Numbered from the stretch's first letter, positions 15,075 through 24,725 are shown. The stretch is 64,000 bases of DNA from an uncultured Victivallales bacterium (GCA_934661375.1 CAKUJH010000008.1:34344-98343), one strand, 5' to 3'. Notes: generated by a model from the letters alone, not told the origin. Program-made: numbers and translations.

Positions 15075-17291
15075 ATGAAAAAACGGTCTGTCCTGTTTGC
15101 CGCGGTATCGCTTCTGCCGATTATGTTCAGTTCCGGATGTGCTTCTTCGGAGCGCATGACCCGCATGTCCGGCGGAGTGTTCCGCGAGTATTCCATGCCG
15201 AAGCGGCAGCGGCTTCTTTCCCGTCGTTTTCTGGAACGGACGCATTGGCACAGCCGTTTTGTCGGAACGGTGGAAAATACTCCGGTCAATGCCTGGCCGT
15301 TCTTTTTCGGTTCGGAGAATTATCATGCAATTCTCTGGCCGTTCATAGACTGGGATGCTTTCGGCATGGCGGTTCGTCCTTTCTACAATCAGGAAGGTGA
15401 TGAATACTCTGTGCTGTTTCCGCTGTCCGCCTGGAATCCGGTCAGCGGCAGCGGCTGGGTGCTGAATACCGCATGGACCAGAAACGGTTTCGGATTTCTT
15501 CCGTTGTCGTGGCAGAATTCGGACGGCAGTGAATTCTGGTGTTTCTACACGCCGTTTTTCATTTATTCCAGAGCTTCCTACGATACGTATTCCAGGATTT
15601 TTCTGGAACTGCTGATGGGATATTACTTCCGGAAGAGCGAGAAACAGTATTCCGTTTATGAGAATTCCTTTTTCCATTATAATCAGCATACCCGGAATAT
15701 GCTGGCGTATAAACTGCGGAATACTTCGCAGAAAATTCCGTCCAATCAGGCTGAACTGGATGCTGTCCGGGAAAAATATTTTGTCCTGCCGGATAAAAAA
15801 AGCCGCCGTTTCGGTTTTGTTCCGCTGTTTGATTATGCCGAAATTCCATCGGAACAGAAACAGGATTTGCGGATGCTGGGATATCTGGCGGGCTGGCATA
15901 CCAGCCGCAGGGAGGAAAGTGCGGATTTTCTGGGTCCGGTCCTTGCGCGTTATGAGAAAAAAACAATGCCGTCGCCCTGGCAGCAGCCTTACGCGAATGT
16001 CCGGTACGGGTTCACTTCCTGGCTGTCGCTGACTTATTTCCAGACACGGGAAAAATACCGCACTGACCGTACCACGAAGGCTTTGCGCAAATTGAAGAAT
16101 TATGCTTTTGCCGGAGATGCAGCGAAAGACCAGAAACAGCTCAACAGTCTGCTGAAGGAAATCGATCCGGCGTTTTCCCTGCCGGTCAATGCACAAGGCG
16201 AGCCTCTTGTCCTGGATAAACCTACGCTGAAACTTTTCCTGGCAGATATGGCGGAGACGCATCCGCTCCGGCTTGAAACGGAAAAAACGTACAGCGGCGG
16301 ATTTCTGCCTTTGCTGCATTATGATGTCAGCGAAAATTCATCCAACTGGTTCAGCCTTGCGGCGTTGACGTATTACCGGTCCAACAGCCGGAATTCCCGT
16401 TTCTGGAGCGTGCCGCTGTTGAGTTATGCCGAAAAAGGTCCCAACGGCAGTCTGAACTGGCTGCTGACGCCGCTGGTCTGGTATTCCCGGTACAGACTGC
16501 AGGATCGGGTTCATCAGCCGATTTTTGCTGAGGCTCCGTGGATAACCCATAGCAATACTGTGACGTCCGGCAATGATTTCGCACTGTGCGGTCTGTATTA
16601 TCATAACCTGAAAAAATTTTATGTGTCAAAAGCGGGATTTGATTCGAAGACAGCTGAATACATCCGGAGCTGCTTGATTGATTTCTCCGGACAGCAGCAG
16701 TGGTTTGACCGGGAACAGCAGGATATTCAACGGCAATCCCGGCAGATCGATTGTCAGGAACCCGCGGATAAAATTGCGGAATGCCGTCAGACGATCCGGG
16801 TGGCGAAGCTTCGTTTACGGCAGCTTGAACTGGATCAGAAACAGGAAAAACTCCTGCAGAAACAGCAGGAACTTCAGAAAAAGGCGGCGGAGTTCGGTTT
16901 GCCGCTGGACCGCAAGGTTTTCAGCGATCCGGAGCTGAACCGGCAAACACTGAATACGCTGTTTGACCGTTTCACCGAAGAACGGAGCCGGGAAATTTAC
17001 GGTTCCTGGTTTTTCTTCCGCCGCGAAAATTTCCATAACGGCGATTGCCGCTGGCATATTCTGTATTGGCTGGCTCAGGGAGAGAAAAAAGGTGAAATTG
17101 AGAACAGTCATGTACTTTACTTCCTCTACCGTTACCGTCAGGACGGCAGCCGGAAAGAGACAATCTTTTTCCCCTTTGTCTCCATCCGGGAAGATGAAAC
17201 CGGCAGCCGGTTCAGTTTTTTGGGCAGAGTGTATCAGAAGACGGTGAAAAACGGCAGAACCAGCGGTTACTTCCTGTTCATTCCGTTCTGA
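15075..17291 (+). CDS. Large lipoprotein of unknown function
   Basis: The start at 15075 follows GGAGATAAGAGA and gives a classic lipoprotein signal (SVLFAAVSLLPIMFSSGCAS, lipobox SSGC with Cys as the lipid-modified residue). The 738-residue protein contains many aromatic beta-strand-like segments that recur irregularly (VRPFYNQEGDEYSVLFPLS, SVPLLSYAEKGPNGSLNWLL, LYFLYRYRQDGSRKETIFFP). It also has a long glutamine-rich coiled-coil section near residues 555-625 (KLRLRQLELDQKQEKLLQKQ). The strand pattern resembles a repeated outer-membrane or surface beta structure. No family recognised. It is bracketed by a terminator upstream and the convergent ftsI-like gene downstream. Confidence 0.7.
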   Translation: MKKRSVLFAAVSLLPIMFSSGCASSERMTRMSGGVFREYSMPKRQRLLSRRFLERTHWHSRFVGTVENTPVNAWPFFFGSENYHAILWPFIDWDAFGMAVRPFYNQEGDEYSVLFPLSAWNPVSGSGWVLNTAWTRNGFGFLPLSWQNSDGSEFWCFYTPFFIYSRASYDTYSRIFLELLMGYYFRKSEKQYSVYENSFFHYNQHTRNMLAYKLRNTSQKIPSNQAELDAVREKYFVLPDKKSRRFGFVPLFDYAEIPSEQKQDLRMLGYLAGWHTSRREESADFLGPVLARYEKKTMPSPWQQPYANVRYGFTSWLSLTYFQTREKYRTDRTTKALRKLKNYAFAGDAAKDQKQLNSLLKEIDPAFSLPVNAQGEPLVLDKPTLKLFLADMAETHPLRLETEKTYSGGFLPLLHYDVSENSSNWFSLAALTYYRSNSRNSRFWSVPLLSYAEKGPNGSLNWLLTPLVWYSRYRLQDRVHQPIFAEAPWITHSNTVTSGNDFALCGLYYHNLKKFYVSKAGFDSKTAEYIRSCLIDFSGQQQWFDREQQDIQRQSRQIDCQEPADKIAECRQTIRVAKLRLRQLELDQKQEKLLQKQQELQKKAAEFGLPLDRKVFSDPELNRQTLNTLFDRFTEERSREIYGSWFFFRRENFHNGDCRWHILYWLAQGEKKGEIENSHVLYFLYRYRQDGSRKETIFFPFVSIREDETGSRFSFLGRVYQKTVKNGRTSGYFLFIPF

Positions 17292-17303
17292 CAGGGGCGC
17301 ATA

Positions 17304-19280
17304 TCAGCGGGATTTTCGGCGGACCGTGCTGTGCGGATTACTGCCGGCTTTGCGGCTGGCACCGACGGCAGGACGGGTCTGCGCGCTGGAACGGCTGGCG
17401 GAATTTGTCTGCAGACTGCCGTTCCGGCGGCGTTCACGTTCTTCGCGTTCTTTTGCCCAGAGCCGGATTTTTTCATCCATAACCCGTTTTTCATCGGCTT
17501 TCCATTCCGCATCGTATTTTTCGTAACTGACGTCCGGTGGAACACGCAGATATTTCAGGGTGCGTTCTCCGATGCTGCTGAAATATGGACCGGCGGCGGA
17601 ACCTCCGTAAACAGCTTTTCCCTTGGGTTCATCGCAGGTAACCAGCAGGACAAACCGCGGTTTATCTGCCGGAACAAACCCGACAAATGACGCTGTGTAA
17701 AGAGAATGGGAGTATGCTCCATTGACGAATTTCTGCGCTGTACCGGTTTTGCCCGCCACGTAGTAGCCGCGGATCGCTGCACTTTTGGCTGTGCCGCCCG
17801 GCCACGGAACGCGTTTCATCATTTCCACGATTTCATGACTGGTCGATGCACGGCGGAACAGTTTCTTTCCGCGCTGAACCGGCAGTTTCCTGAGCAGGTC
17901 GGTGTTCGGCTGACGAATCCTGTCCACAAAACGGAGCTGAACCGGATAACCGCCGTTGGCAAGAATGCAGTAGGCGCGCACCAGCTGGAGCGGAGAGGCA
18001 CTGATCCCCTGTCCAATGGGATAACGGGTGATGGAAATTTTGGTGGGATTGCGGTAGAACAGACCGACGGTTTCCGGCCGCAGCGGCGCACCGGTGCGTT
18101 GTCCGAACCCGAAGGAGGTCAGGATGTTTTTCAGACGCGGCTCTCCGATTTCCAGAGCGATTTTGGCGGTTCCGATGTTGCTGGAATGCTGAATGATTTC
18201 CGACACGGTGATGCGTCCGAGCTTATGGGTGTCGCGCAGGATTTTTCCCGCAAAGAACCAGCGGCCCTGTTCGCAGTCGAAGCGGGTTTCCGGACTGATT
18301 ATGCCCAGGTCCAGCGCGCCGGCAACAGGGAAGGGTTTCATGATGGAACCGGGTTCAAACGCCATTTCCGCAACAGGATTGCGGGAAGACGCCTCTTTCA
18401 GAGTGGAACGGTCATTCGGGTTGAAGGTCGGACGCTGCGCCAGCGCGATGATGTCGCCGGTGTACGGATCCGCCATGATGGCAAAACCGTGCTGTGCCTG
18501 TGTGGCTTCCATCATCTTGTCGATTTCCTCTTCCAGAATGGCTTGAATGGGTTCGCGGATGGTCAGGAAAAGATCATACCCGTCGTGTTCCGGTTTCTGT
18601 GAAATCGTATTCAGCGTAACACCTTTGCGGCTGACTTCGACGACCTTTATTCCGGTTTCCGGGCTGATTTCGTCGTCGAAATATTTTTCCAGACCGCTCT
18701 TGGCGATGACCTGATCCCTGTCGATGGTGGTGAAGCCGAGAATGTTGGCGAGCATCTGATTTTTCGGGTAGGTGCGCCGGAAGGAAACGGTGCAGCGGAT
18801 GCCTTTGATCTTGGAACGTTCGATGTTCAGCCGGTTCCGTTCAAACTGATCGAAATCAATGTCTTTCTTGATCAGCACATACCGGCGGTCGACCCGCTGT
18901 TTTTTGCCGTTTTTGTCCGTGACAGTGATTTTTTTATTGCTGAGTTTCAAATAGATTTCCGCTTCCGGCAGATCCAGTTCCTTGGCGAGGACAGCAGCGG
19001 CTTCTCTGCATTCGTCCTCTGTCTTCAGCGCAGAAGGATCGGCGATGACATTGCCGACCGGATTGTTGCCGACCAGCAGATTGCCGTAATAATCAAAGAT
19101 TTCACCGCGCACGCCATCGGATTTCCGTACTGTGGTGTAACGGCTCCGTGCTTTTGCCAGCAGTTCTTCATGCCGCCGGATCTGAACCTGATAGAGATGA
19201 TACACCAGAAATGCGAAAAGAATGCAGATGAAGATGAAAGCCGCTTTGGCTCTTATCCCGATACTCCGGTATCCAGTCAT
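17304..19280 (-). CDS. ftsI: Penicillin-binding protein, FtsI/PBP3-like transpeptidase
   Basis: The 658-residue class B PBP has an N-terminal membrane anchor (AKAAFIFICILFAFLVYHLY) and a dimerisation domain. The transpeptidase domain has the SxxK motif in EPGSIMKPF, the SxN motif in QHSSNIGTAK and KTGTAQK. The C-terminal tail is basic and low-complexity (ERRRNGSLQTNSASRSSAQT). It crosslinks septal peptidoglycan. Its position after mraZ, rsmH and an FtsL-like gene on the minus strand matches the conserved dcw order, which supports FtsI over an elongation PBP2. The next dcw genes (murE, murF) are not here; the cluster ends with this gene. Confidence 0.9.
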   Translation of the reverse strand: MTGYRSIGIRAKAAFIFICILFAFLVYHLYQVQIRRHEELLAKARSRYTTVRKSDGVRGEIFDYYGNLLVGNNPVGNVIADPSALKTEDECREAAAVLAKELDLPEAEIYLKLSNKKITVTDKNGKKQRVDRRYVLIKKDIDFDQFERNRLNIERSKIKGIRCTVSFRRTYPKNQMLANILGFTTIDRDQVIAKSGLEKYFDDEISPETGIKVVEVSRKGVTLNTISQKPEHDGYDLFLTIREPIQAILEEEIDKMMEATQAQHGFAIMADPYTGDIIALAQRPTFNPNDRSTLKEASSRNPVAEMAFEPGSIMKPFPVAGALDLGIISPETRFDCEQGRWFFAGKILRDTHKLGRITVSEIIQHSSNIGTAKIALEIGEPRLKNILTSFGFGQRTGAPLRPETVGLFYRNPTKISITRYPIGQGISASPLQLVRAYCILANGGYPVQLRFVDRIRQPNTDLLRKLPVQRGKKLFRRASTSHEIVEMMKRVPWPGGTAKSAAIRGYYVAGKTGTAQKFVNGAYSHSLYTASFVGFVPADKPRFVLLVTCDEPKGKAVYGGSAAGPYFSSIGERTLKYLRVPPDVSYEKYDAEWKADEKRVMDEKIRLWAKEREERERRRNGSLQTNSASRSSAQTRPAVGASRKAGSNPHSTVRRKSR

Positions 19281-19307
19281 GATGCTGCACTCTTTCCGCA
19301 GAAACGC

Positions 19308-19781
19308 TTACTTTTTCAGCGTTTTGTTCTTGTGCAGAAAAGCATACTCCTGCATGGCTGCATTGTTCTTGCGTCCGGAACTGACAGCATAGGATGTGCG
19401 CAGGGCTTTGCTGCCGGGACGCGGCGCTTCACGCAGAATCAGCTGGGAAACCTGACGATAGTCCGCTGCCCGCAGTTCCAGATGATACTGCTGGATTTTG
19501 CTGCTGATGTACGGCCAGGCAGTCAGCTCTTCCCGCCGGTTGCGCATATTGTAGATCTGGGTGTTGACTTCCTTGATCTGGCTGCGGACTTTCATGGCGT
19601 GTTTGTTGAGCCGTTCCGTTTTGGCGGTGAAATGAATACGGCAGACGACAGCGCAGAAAATCATCAGGCAGATGATGCTGATGCGCACTGCAAACCAGGC
19701 AAATCCCGTTTTTTCGCACGTGGTTTCACACCGGACCGTTCCCCGGTTTTTCGTCTTCAGATTTCTTGTATAGGTATTCAT
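19308..19781 (-). CDS. ftsL: FtsL-like small bitopic cell-division protein
   Basis: The 157-residue protein has one membrane helix (AWFAVRISIICLMIFCAVVC) followed by a probable coiled-coil segment (NKHAMKVRSQIKEVNTQIYNMRN). That is the layout of FtsL, which joins FtsB and FtsQ to activate FtsI. Sequence identity in this family is low, so the assignment rests on topology and on its place between rsmH and ftsI. The C-terminal ~50 residues beyond the coiled coil are longer than usual and basic. Confidence 0.7.
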   Translation of the reverse strand: MNTYTRNLKTKNRGTVRCETTCEKTGFAWFAVRISIICLMIFCAVVCRIHFTAKTERLNKHAMKVRSQIKEVNTQIYNMRNRREELTAWPYISSKIQQYHLELRAADYRQVSQLILREAPRPGSKALRTSYAVSSGRKNNAAMQEYAFLHKNKTLKK

Positions 19782-19796
19782 GTTATCCCGCCCTTA

Positions 19797-20786
19797 TTAT
19801 GATAAAGTGTTGATGTTTTCGTCGTTCAGCCGTTTTGCCGCCCGCAGTTTCGCACAGGCGGAACGCGGATTCCGTTTCAGTTCCTCCGGAGACGCCGTAA
19901 TCGGTTTCCGGGTCAGGACTTCCAGCTTCGGATGCCAATGACAGATGCAGACCGGCAGACCCGGCGGGCATTTGCACTTGACGGACATTTCGCTCATGAA
20001 ATGTTTCACGATGCGGTCTTCCAGCGAATGAAACGAGATGACTGCCAGAATGCCGTCCGGCGCAAGCAGTTCCAGAGCCGCTTCCAATGCCCTGCGAAGC
20101 TGTCCGAGTTCGTCGTTGACTTCGATCCGCAGAGCCTGAAAACACAGCGTCGGAGCGGGCGGACCGCCTTTTCGCGTTCCCCGGCGCAGTACCCGGTCGC
20201 AGACTGCCGCGAACTGGGAGGTTGTTTCAAACGGTTTCCGTTCGCGTTCTTCGGTAACCGCGCGTGCCAGAAAACGTGCTTCCCGCAGTTCACCGTATTC
20301 ACGGAAAATGCGTTCCAGTTCCGGTTCGGAATACGTGTTCAGTACCCGCGCCGCCGTCAACGGAGAATGGGTATCCATGCGCATATCCAGCGGACCTTCG
20401 AAGCGGAATGAAAAACCCCGTTTCGGATCGTCGATCTGCGGAGAGGAAACCCCCAGGTCCATGAGAACGGCATCCGCTTTTTGCCAGCCGATTTCTTCGG
20501 CGGCTTTTTTCATGCCGGCGAAATCGGACTGCATCAGGAAAACTCTTTCGGCGACAAACTGCAGAGCCGCCGCACCGCGTATGATTGCTTCCGGATCGCG
20601 GTCGAGCGCAAGAATTTCCGCATCCGGATTCTGCCGCAGAACCAGCGAAGAATGACCGCCGCAGCCGAGGGTGCAGTCGATCATGCGGAACGCGCCAGAT
20701 GTGCGTCCGCCAGTCAGCACTTCAACCGTTTCCGCGGCCAGCACCGGTATGTGCGTCAGTTCTTTTTTTCCTTCACCGTTTTCCAC
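19797..20786 (-). CDS. rsmH: 16S rRNA (cytosine-1402 N4)-methyltransferase
   Basis: The 329-residue protein begins with THIPVLAAETVEVL and has the SAM-binding motif DCTLGCGGHSSLVL. It also has the family signatures VLMDLGVSSPQIDDPKRGFSF and VISFHSLEDRIVKHFM, both diagnostic of RsmH/MraW. It methylates C1402 in the ribosomal P-site. It follows mraZ by 2 nt, and the ftsL-like gene follows it by 15 nt, so all are cotranscribed. Confidence 0.96.
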   Translation of the reverse strand: MENGEGKKELTHIPVLAAETVEVLTGGRTSGAFRMIDCTLGCGGHSSLVLRQNPDAEILALDRDPEAIIRGAAALQFVAERVFLMQSDFAGMKKAAEEIGWQKADAVLMDLGVSSPQIDDPKRGFSFRFEGPLDMRMDTHSPLTAARVLNTYSEPELERIFREYGELREARFLARAVTEERERKPFETTSQFAAVCDRVLRRGTRKGGPPAPTLCFQALRIEVNDELGQLRRALEAALELLAPDGILAVISFHSLEDRIVKHFMSEMSVKCKCPPGLPVCICHWHPKLEVLTRKPITASPEELKRNPRSACAKLRAAKRLNDENINTLS

Positions 20787-20788
20787 TT

Positions 20789-21262
20789 TCAGCGTCCTCC
20801 GTCTGAATCCGGCATTTCGTTGATTCTCTGCATCACTTCAAAATAATCTTCATCATTGCTGTTGGCGGCTTCCCAGCGTTCCGGCGTCCAGAGCTGAATA
20901 TGCCAGAATGCCCCGACCAGCACAATCTTGTCATGAAAACCGCCATGGGCAAGCAACTGCGGCGAAATCTGAATCCGTCCCTGTTTGTCGCACACGCAGT
21001 TCTGCGCGCGCGAAGCAAAAAGAGCCAGATCCCGCTGCTGACGGACATCCGCCAGAGACATTTTCTGCGACTTGCGAATGACCTGTTCGTAGAACGTTTC
21101 CTTTGGAATCAATTGCACGATATGTTCCTTGGCGGGAAGGAGATAGAACACCGTCTCCCCGTCCTTGCGCCGCCATTCCGAGGGTATGGCAATGCGACGC
21201 TGCGAGTCTATCGTATGCGTGAATTGATTGACAAAGCAAAATTGTTCCACAGAATCCGCCAT
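20789..21262 (-). CDS. mraZ: Transcriptional regulator MraZ
   Basis: The 157-residue protein has two SpoVT/AbrB-like repeats, each with the MraZ-type motif. The first contains FTHTIDSQRRIAIPSEWR and the second ENC-type CVCDKQGRIQISPQLLAHGG. MraZ binds tandem repeats in front of its own gene and controls the division and wall cluster; four such repeats lie directly upstream. It is the first gene of the minus-strand dcw cluster. The N-terminus starts about 10 residues before the first repeat, slightly longer than usual. Confidence 0.93.
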   Translation of the reverse strand: MADSVEQFCFVNQFTHTIDSQRRIAIPSEWRRKDGETVFYLLPAKEHIVQLIPKETFYEQVIRKSQKMSLADVRQQRDLALFASRAQNCVCDKQGRIQISPQLLAHGGFHDKIVLVGAFWHIQLWTPERWEAANSNDEDYFEVMQRINEMPDSDGGR

Positions 21263-21280
21263 TATAATCCAATCATCAAC

Positions 21281-21320
21281 TATTTGCTCCTATTTACTCC
21301 TATTTGCCCCTATTTTACCC
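21281..21320 (-). promoter_or_regulatory. MraZ operator: four tandem 10-bp repeats
   Basis: On the plus strand four decamers follow without gaps: TATTTGCTCC, TATTTACTCC, TATTTGCCCC and TATTTTACCC. Read on the minus strand they give GGAG/GGGG boxes at a strict 10-bp spacing, one helical turn, as expected for binding of the ring-shaped MraZ oligomer. They lie 19-58 nt upstream of mraZ. Confidence 0.85.
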
Positions 21321-21433
21321 CCACATCTCCCTTTTTGCAAGTTTTTTTTGAAAAAAATTTGATTTTTTTTTGAAACTGCCGGTCATTTTCTGAAACAGAA
21401 CACGGCTTGTCCGGCGGTATTTCTGAAATCAGG

Positions 21434-21513
21434 GCAAAAAAAAAGCGCGGAACGCCGGCTTCTGTGCAGGAAAACATATTTCCGGCAGGCGGAGAATTAT
21501 CCCGCGTTCCGCT
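21434..21513 (-). terminator. Likely terminator after uvrC (long-loop hairpin)
   Basis: On the minus strand AAGCGGAACGC pairs with GCGTTCCGCGCTT (one bulge) around a ~50-nt loop that itself contains CCGGAAATATG/ CATATTTCCGG. A run of nine T follows the distal arm. It begins 12 nt past the uvrC stop. Confidence 0.6.
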
Positions 21514-21524
21514 TGCCGGACTGC

Positions 21525-23021
21525 CTACTGTATGTCGAAATCCCCGGTGGCGGGGTGTTTTTCCAGATAATCTGCGATGGTTGCCGCCATTTCCGGCCCG
21601 ATGCCTTCCGCCCGCGCCGCAATCTGTTCCGGAGAGGCTTTCCGCAGACGCGTTACCGAGCCGAACGCTTTCAGCAGAGCCTGTTTGCGTGTTTCTCCGA
21701 TGCAGGGAATCTCATCCAGAATTGAATCCCGGATGGTGCGCAGGCGCAGCGCCCGGTGGTAAGTGATGGCGAAACGGTGTGATTCATCCCGGATAGCCTG
21801 AAGCAGTTTCAGCGCCTGGCGATCCCTGTCAATCAGGATCGGTTCGGAGTAACCGGGAATGAACACTTCTTCGTTGCGTTTCGCCAGACCGATCACCGGG
21901 AACGGCGGACAGCGCAGCGCAACCAGCGCATCCACGGCATAGGAGAGCTGTCCTTTGCCGCCGTCTACAATCATCAGATCGGGCATCGGCTGTTTTTCTT
22001 CCAGCAGACGCGTGAAATGCCGGGTGATGATTTCGCGCATCATGGCGAAATCGTTTGCGCCTTCCACCGTGCGGATTCGGAAACGGCGGTAGGCATTCTT
22101 ATACGGTACGCCGCCTTTGAAACAGACCATCGACGCCACGGAAAGAGTTCCGGAGATGTTCGAGTTGTCGAAACAGATCATATGTTCCGGCGGCGTTTTC
22201 AGCTTCAATGCCTGCTGGAGATCCCGGACCGCAGTTTCCCCGTTGACGGTCTGCGGCAGATGCGCGTTGGCAAATGTCCGGGTCCGGGTTCCGTACAGAG
22301 ATTCGATGTTGTTGGCGATGTCCCGCAGCAGTGCCGCCTTCTCGAAACTGCGTTTTTGGGCGGCTTCCAGCATACGGCTGCGCAGAACCGCCGTGATTTC
22401 CTCCGTGTTTCCGTTCAGCACTTCCAGCAGGGCGTCCACCCGGCGCATGTATTCTTCTTCGGAAACTTTGCCGACACAGGGACAGCAGCAGTCATGAACG
22501 GTTCCGGCAAGACAGTGGGCGTATTCCTCCGGACCGGGCGTGAAATGACGGCAGGTGCGCAGTCCGAAATAACGCGAGAGAAATTCCATGGTCTGCTTCA
22601 AAGCCCCGCCGTTGGGAAAAGGTCCGAAGTAAAGACAGGAGTCATCTTTGCGCAGCCGTGCCAGCTTCGGATGCGGAAAACGTTCCGTGCGATCCAGTTT
22701 CAGCAGCGGCAGCCGTTTGTCGTCGCGCAGCAGAATATTGTATTTGGGGGCGTACTCTTTGATGAGCCGCGATTCCAGCAGCAGGGATTCATCCTCGCTG
22801 CGGACCGTGATGCACTCCCAGGACTCGATGGAATTGATGAGCGACCGGAGTTTCGGATCGGCACGGGTTTCCCGCGACGGCTGGAAATACTGCGACATGC
22901 GCCGCCGGAGGTTCGCCGCCTTGCCGACGTAAATCACCTTGCCGAAAACATCGCGGTAAATGTAAACGCCCGGATCGGACGGGATGTCGCCCGGATGAAA
23001 AATGATTTTCTTCATAGACAT
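21525..23021 (-). CDS. uvrC: Excinuclease ABC subunit C
   Basis: The 498-residue protein begins with the GIY-YIG nuclease domain (PGVYIYRDVFGKVIYVGKAANLRRR), which makes the 3' incision. A cysteine cluster follows (HCLAGTVHDCCCPCVG) and then a UVR domain (MLEAAQKRSFEKAALLRD). The RNase H-like 5' nuclease domain is seen in MICFDNSNISGTLSVASMV and DLMIVDGGKGQLS. Two helix-hairpin-helix motifs close the protein (EIPCIGETRKQALLKAFGS). It is about 100 residues shorter than E. coli UvrC but has all expected parts. It acts with UvrAB in nucleotide excision repair. Confidence 0.95.
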   Translation of the reverse strand: MSMKKIIFHPGDIPSDPGVYIYRDVFGKVIYVGKAANLRRRMSQYFQPSRETRADPKLRSLINSIESWECITVRSEDESLLLESRLIKEYAPKYNILLRDDKRLPLLKLDRTERFPHPKLARLRKDDSCLYFGPFPNGGALKQTMEFLSRYFGLRTCRHFTPGPEEYAHCLAGTVHDCCCPCVGKVSEEEYMRRVDALLEVLNGNTEEITAVLRSRMLEAAQKRSFEKAALLRDIANNIESLYGTRTRTFANAHLPQTVNGETAVRDLQQALKLKTPPEHMICFDNSNISGTLSVASMVCFKGGVPYKNAYRRFRIRTVEGANDFAMMREIITRHFTRLLEEKQPMPDLMIVDGGKGQLSYAVDALVALRCPPFPVIGLAKRNEEVFIPGYSEPILIDRDRQALKLLQAIRDESHRFAITYHRALRLRTIRDSILDEIPCIGETRKQALLKAFGSVTRLRKASPEQIAARAEGIGPEMAATIADYLEKHPATGDFDIQ

Positions 23022-23168
23022 AATTTTATCCTGTCAGATGTTCTGCGCATTTCCGCTCCGTCCGGACCTTTTTCCTTCCCCCGGCACGATCCGGTTCCGC
23101 ATCAGGATGCGTCCGCCCGAAAAGTATGGAACAATAGCACAGAAAACTGCAAATGCAAATGTGGGGAT

Positions 23169-24065
23169 TTATTTTCCGCGCGGGATCAGCACGATTTCGC
23201 AGTTGACTTTTTCCTTGCCGGTTCCGGCAAAGAGTTTCTGTTCCGGCTGGGGCTGTGCCGGAGAAACCAGCGTCAGACGGTTTTCCGCCAGCTGGCGGGT
23301 CAGCATGACCAGCTGATACCGGGTCAGATTCATGTTTATACGCATTCCTCTGTCCGGCAGTCTGGCAAGGGTTACACCGTTCAGCGGGATGCCGGCTTTT
23401 TCCATGACGGAGCGGAAGGTTTTTTCCGTTTTTTCGGGAGTCCATCCGGGATCGAACAGCCAGATATGTTTGACGTTGGGCGGGATCACGGCGATCCGTT
23501 CCGCTTTGACTTTCGGTTCATTTTCGGTGAAGCGGATGACCGATGCATTGCCGGCGGTGGTCAGCCGCAGATGCCGCATGTCAACTCCTCCGAAACCGGA
23601 GTATATCATCGGGAAATTTGTCTTTTCCTGTGTTCCGGCGATCATTGCCGGCGGATTGCTTTTCGGTGTTTCAGGGTTGAAGGCGGACAGCAGCAGATAA
23701 CCTGCCGCCACACCGGAGACGGCAATCGCCGCCGCCCGGGCCTGCCAGGTGGAGTACCATGCCGGATGACGGAACTGTTCCGGTTCCTGAAATCCCAGCT
23801 GCCGGTTGACACTTTTCCGGATTCTCCGGGCCGCCGCGGCCGGGCAGTTTATGGACAGCGCGTTCGAGACCGCGTCGTCCAGCAGCCGGTAGGATTCGTG
23901 AAGTCCGCGGCATTTCGGGCATTGTTTCAGATGAGCTTTTTCTTCGGGACTGAAATGATATTCCCCGTCCAGTTCCGCACTGAGTTTTTCGATCGGCAGA
24001 CATTCTGACCGATCTGTCCGGCTGCGGCTGTCTCCTCTGTCGGGACGGTTTTCCTGTTCGTTCAT
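23169..24065 (-). CDS. Anti-sigma factor with zinc-finger (ZAS-like) domain
   Basis: The 298-residue protein starts with LSAELDGEYHFSPEEKAHL followed by HLKQCPKC, an HxxxCxxC zinc-binding anti-sigma motif. A single membrane helix lies near residue 110 (ARAAAIAVSGVAAGYLLLSAF), and an extracytoplasmic domain of ~180 residues follows. That is the topology of RsiW/RseA-type anti-sigma factors, which hold an ECF sigma factor until a signal leads to proteolysis. It lies 30 nt downstream of the ECF sigma gene in the same operon, so the two are a natural pair. The periplasmic domain is not recognised. Confidence 0.85.
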   Translation of the reverse strand: MNEQENRPDRGDSRSRTDRSECLPIEKLSAELDGEYHFSPEEKAHLKQCPKCRGLHESYRLLDDAVSNALSINCPAAAARRIRKSVNRQLGFQEPEQFRHPAWYSTWQARAAAIAVSGVAAGYLLLSAFNPETPKSNPPAMIAGTQEKTNFPMIYSGFGGVDMRHLRLTTAGNASVIRFTENEPKVKAERIAVIPPNVKHIWLFDPGWTPEKTEKTFRSVMEKAGIPLNGVTLARLPDRGMRINMNLTRYQLVMLTRQLAENRLTLVSPAQPQPEQKLFAGTGKEKVNCEIVLIPRGK

Positions 24066-24095
24066 TTACAGCAACTCCACACTGTTTTCTGTTTG

Positions 24096-24725
24096 TCATT
24101 GAGGCGGAGCCGCAGTTCCGGCGCCGCCGTCCATGTTCAGCAAATATTCGCGCAGAAGCTCGCGCCCCCGTGAGATCCGGGATTTCACCGTCCCGATCTT
24201 GCAGTCCAGCACGGAGGCGATCTGTTCATACGGCATATCCTTGACATGCCGCAGGACCATTGCTTCCCGCAGTGCTTCGGGCAGGGCGTTGATTCCTTTC
24301 AGGACATTGCCCTGCGTCTCCACTTTTTCCAGCAGATGATCGGGAGAATACGATGAATCCGGCAGTTCAACTTCGCCGGGCAGTTCATCGCCGTCCGGTG
24401 AATCGGGCTGCTCCGACAGACTCACTGTGATTCCTTCCCCTCTGCGCCGATTCCAATGAAACTTGTTTCTTGCCAGATTCATGGTTATGCGGTGCATCCA
24501 GGTTTCAAAACTGGAATCTCCGCGGAAGTTGTCCAAAGCATTGTAGGCGCGCACAAACGCGTCCTGCACGACTTCTTCCGCGTCATGATGGTTGCCGAGC
24601 AGTCCGTAAGCAAAGCGATAAAGTTTCTGGGTGTACGCCTTTACCAGTTCATCGAACCGTTCACGGCTTCCGCCCTTGAAATCATCTATCAACCTTTCTT
24701 CATAACTTCTGGTTTCTCCATTCAT
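24096..24725 (-). CDS. RNA polymerase ECF sigma factor (RpoE-like)
   Basis: Region 2 is clear (YRFAYGLLGNHHDAEEVVQDAFVRAYNALDNFRGDS...FETWMHRI). Region 4 has the helix-turn-helix (LPEALREAMVLRHVKDMPYEQIASVLDCKIGTVKSRISRGRELL). The start is placed at 24725 (NGETRSYEE), preceded by GTGAGAGT; an in-frame ATG at 24749 (SKETVRV) is an alternative. The longer frame to 24833 has no ribosome-binding site. It recruits RNA polymerase to stress promoters and is controlled by the adjacent anti-sigma factor. Confidence 0.93.
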   Translation of the reverse strand: MNGETRSYEERLIDDFKGGSRERFDELVKAYTQKLYRFAYGLLGNHHDAEEVVQDAFVRAYNALDNFRGDSSFETWMHRITMNLARNKFHWNRRRGEGITVSLSEQPDSPDGDELPGEVELPDSSYSPDHLLEKVETQGNVLKGINALPEALREAMVLRHVKDMPYEQIASVLDCKIGTVKSRISRGRELLREYLLNMDGGAGTAAPPQ

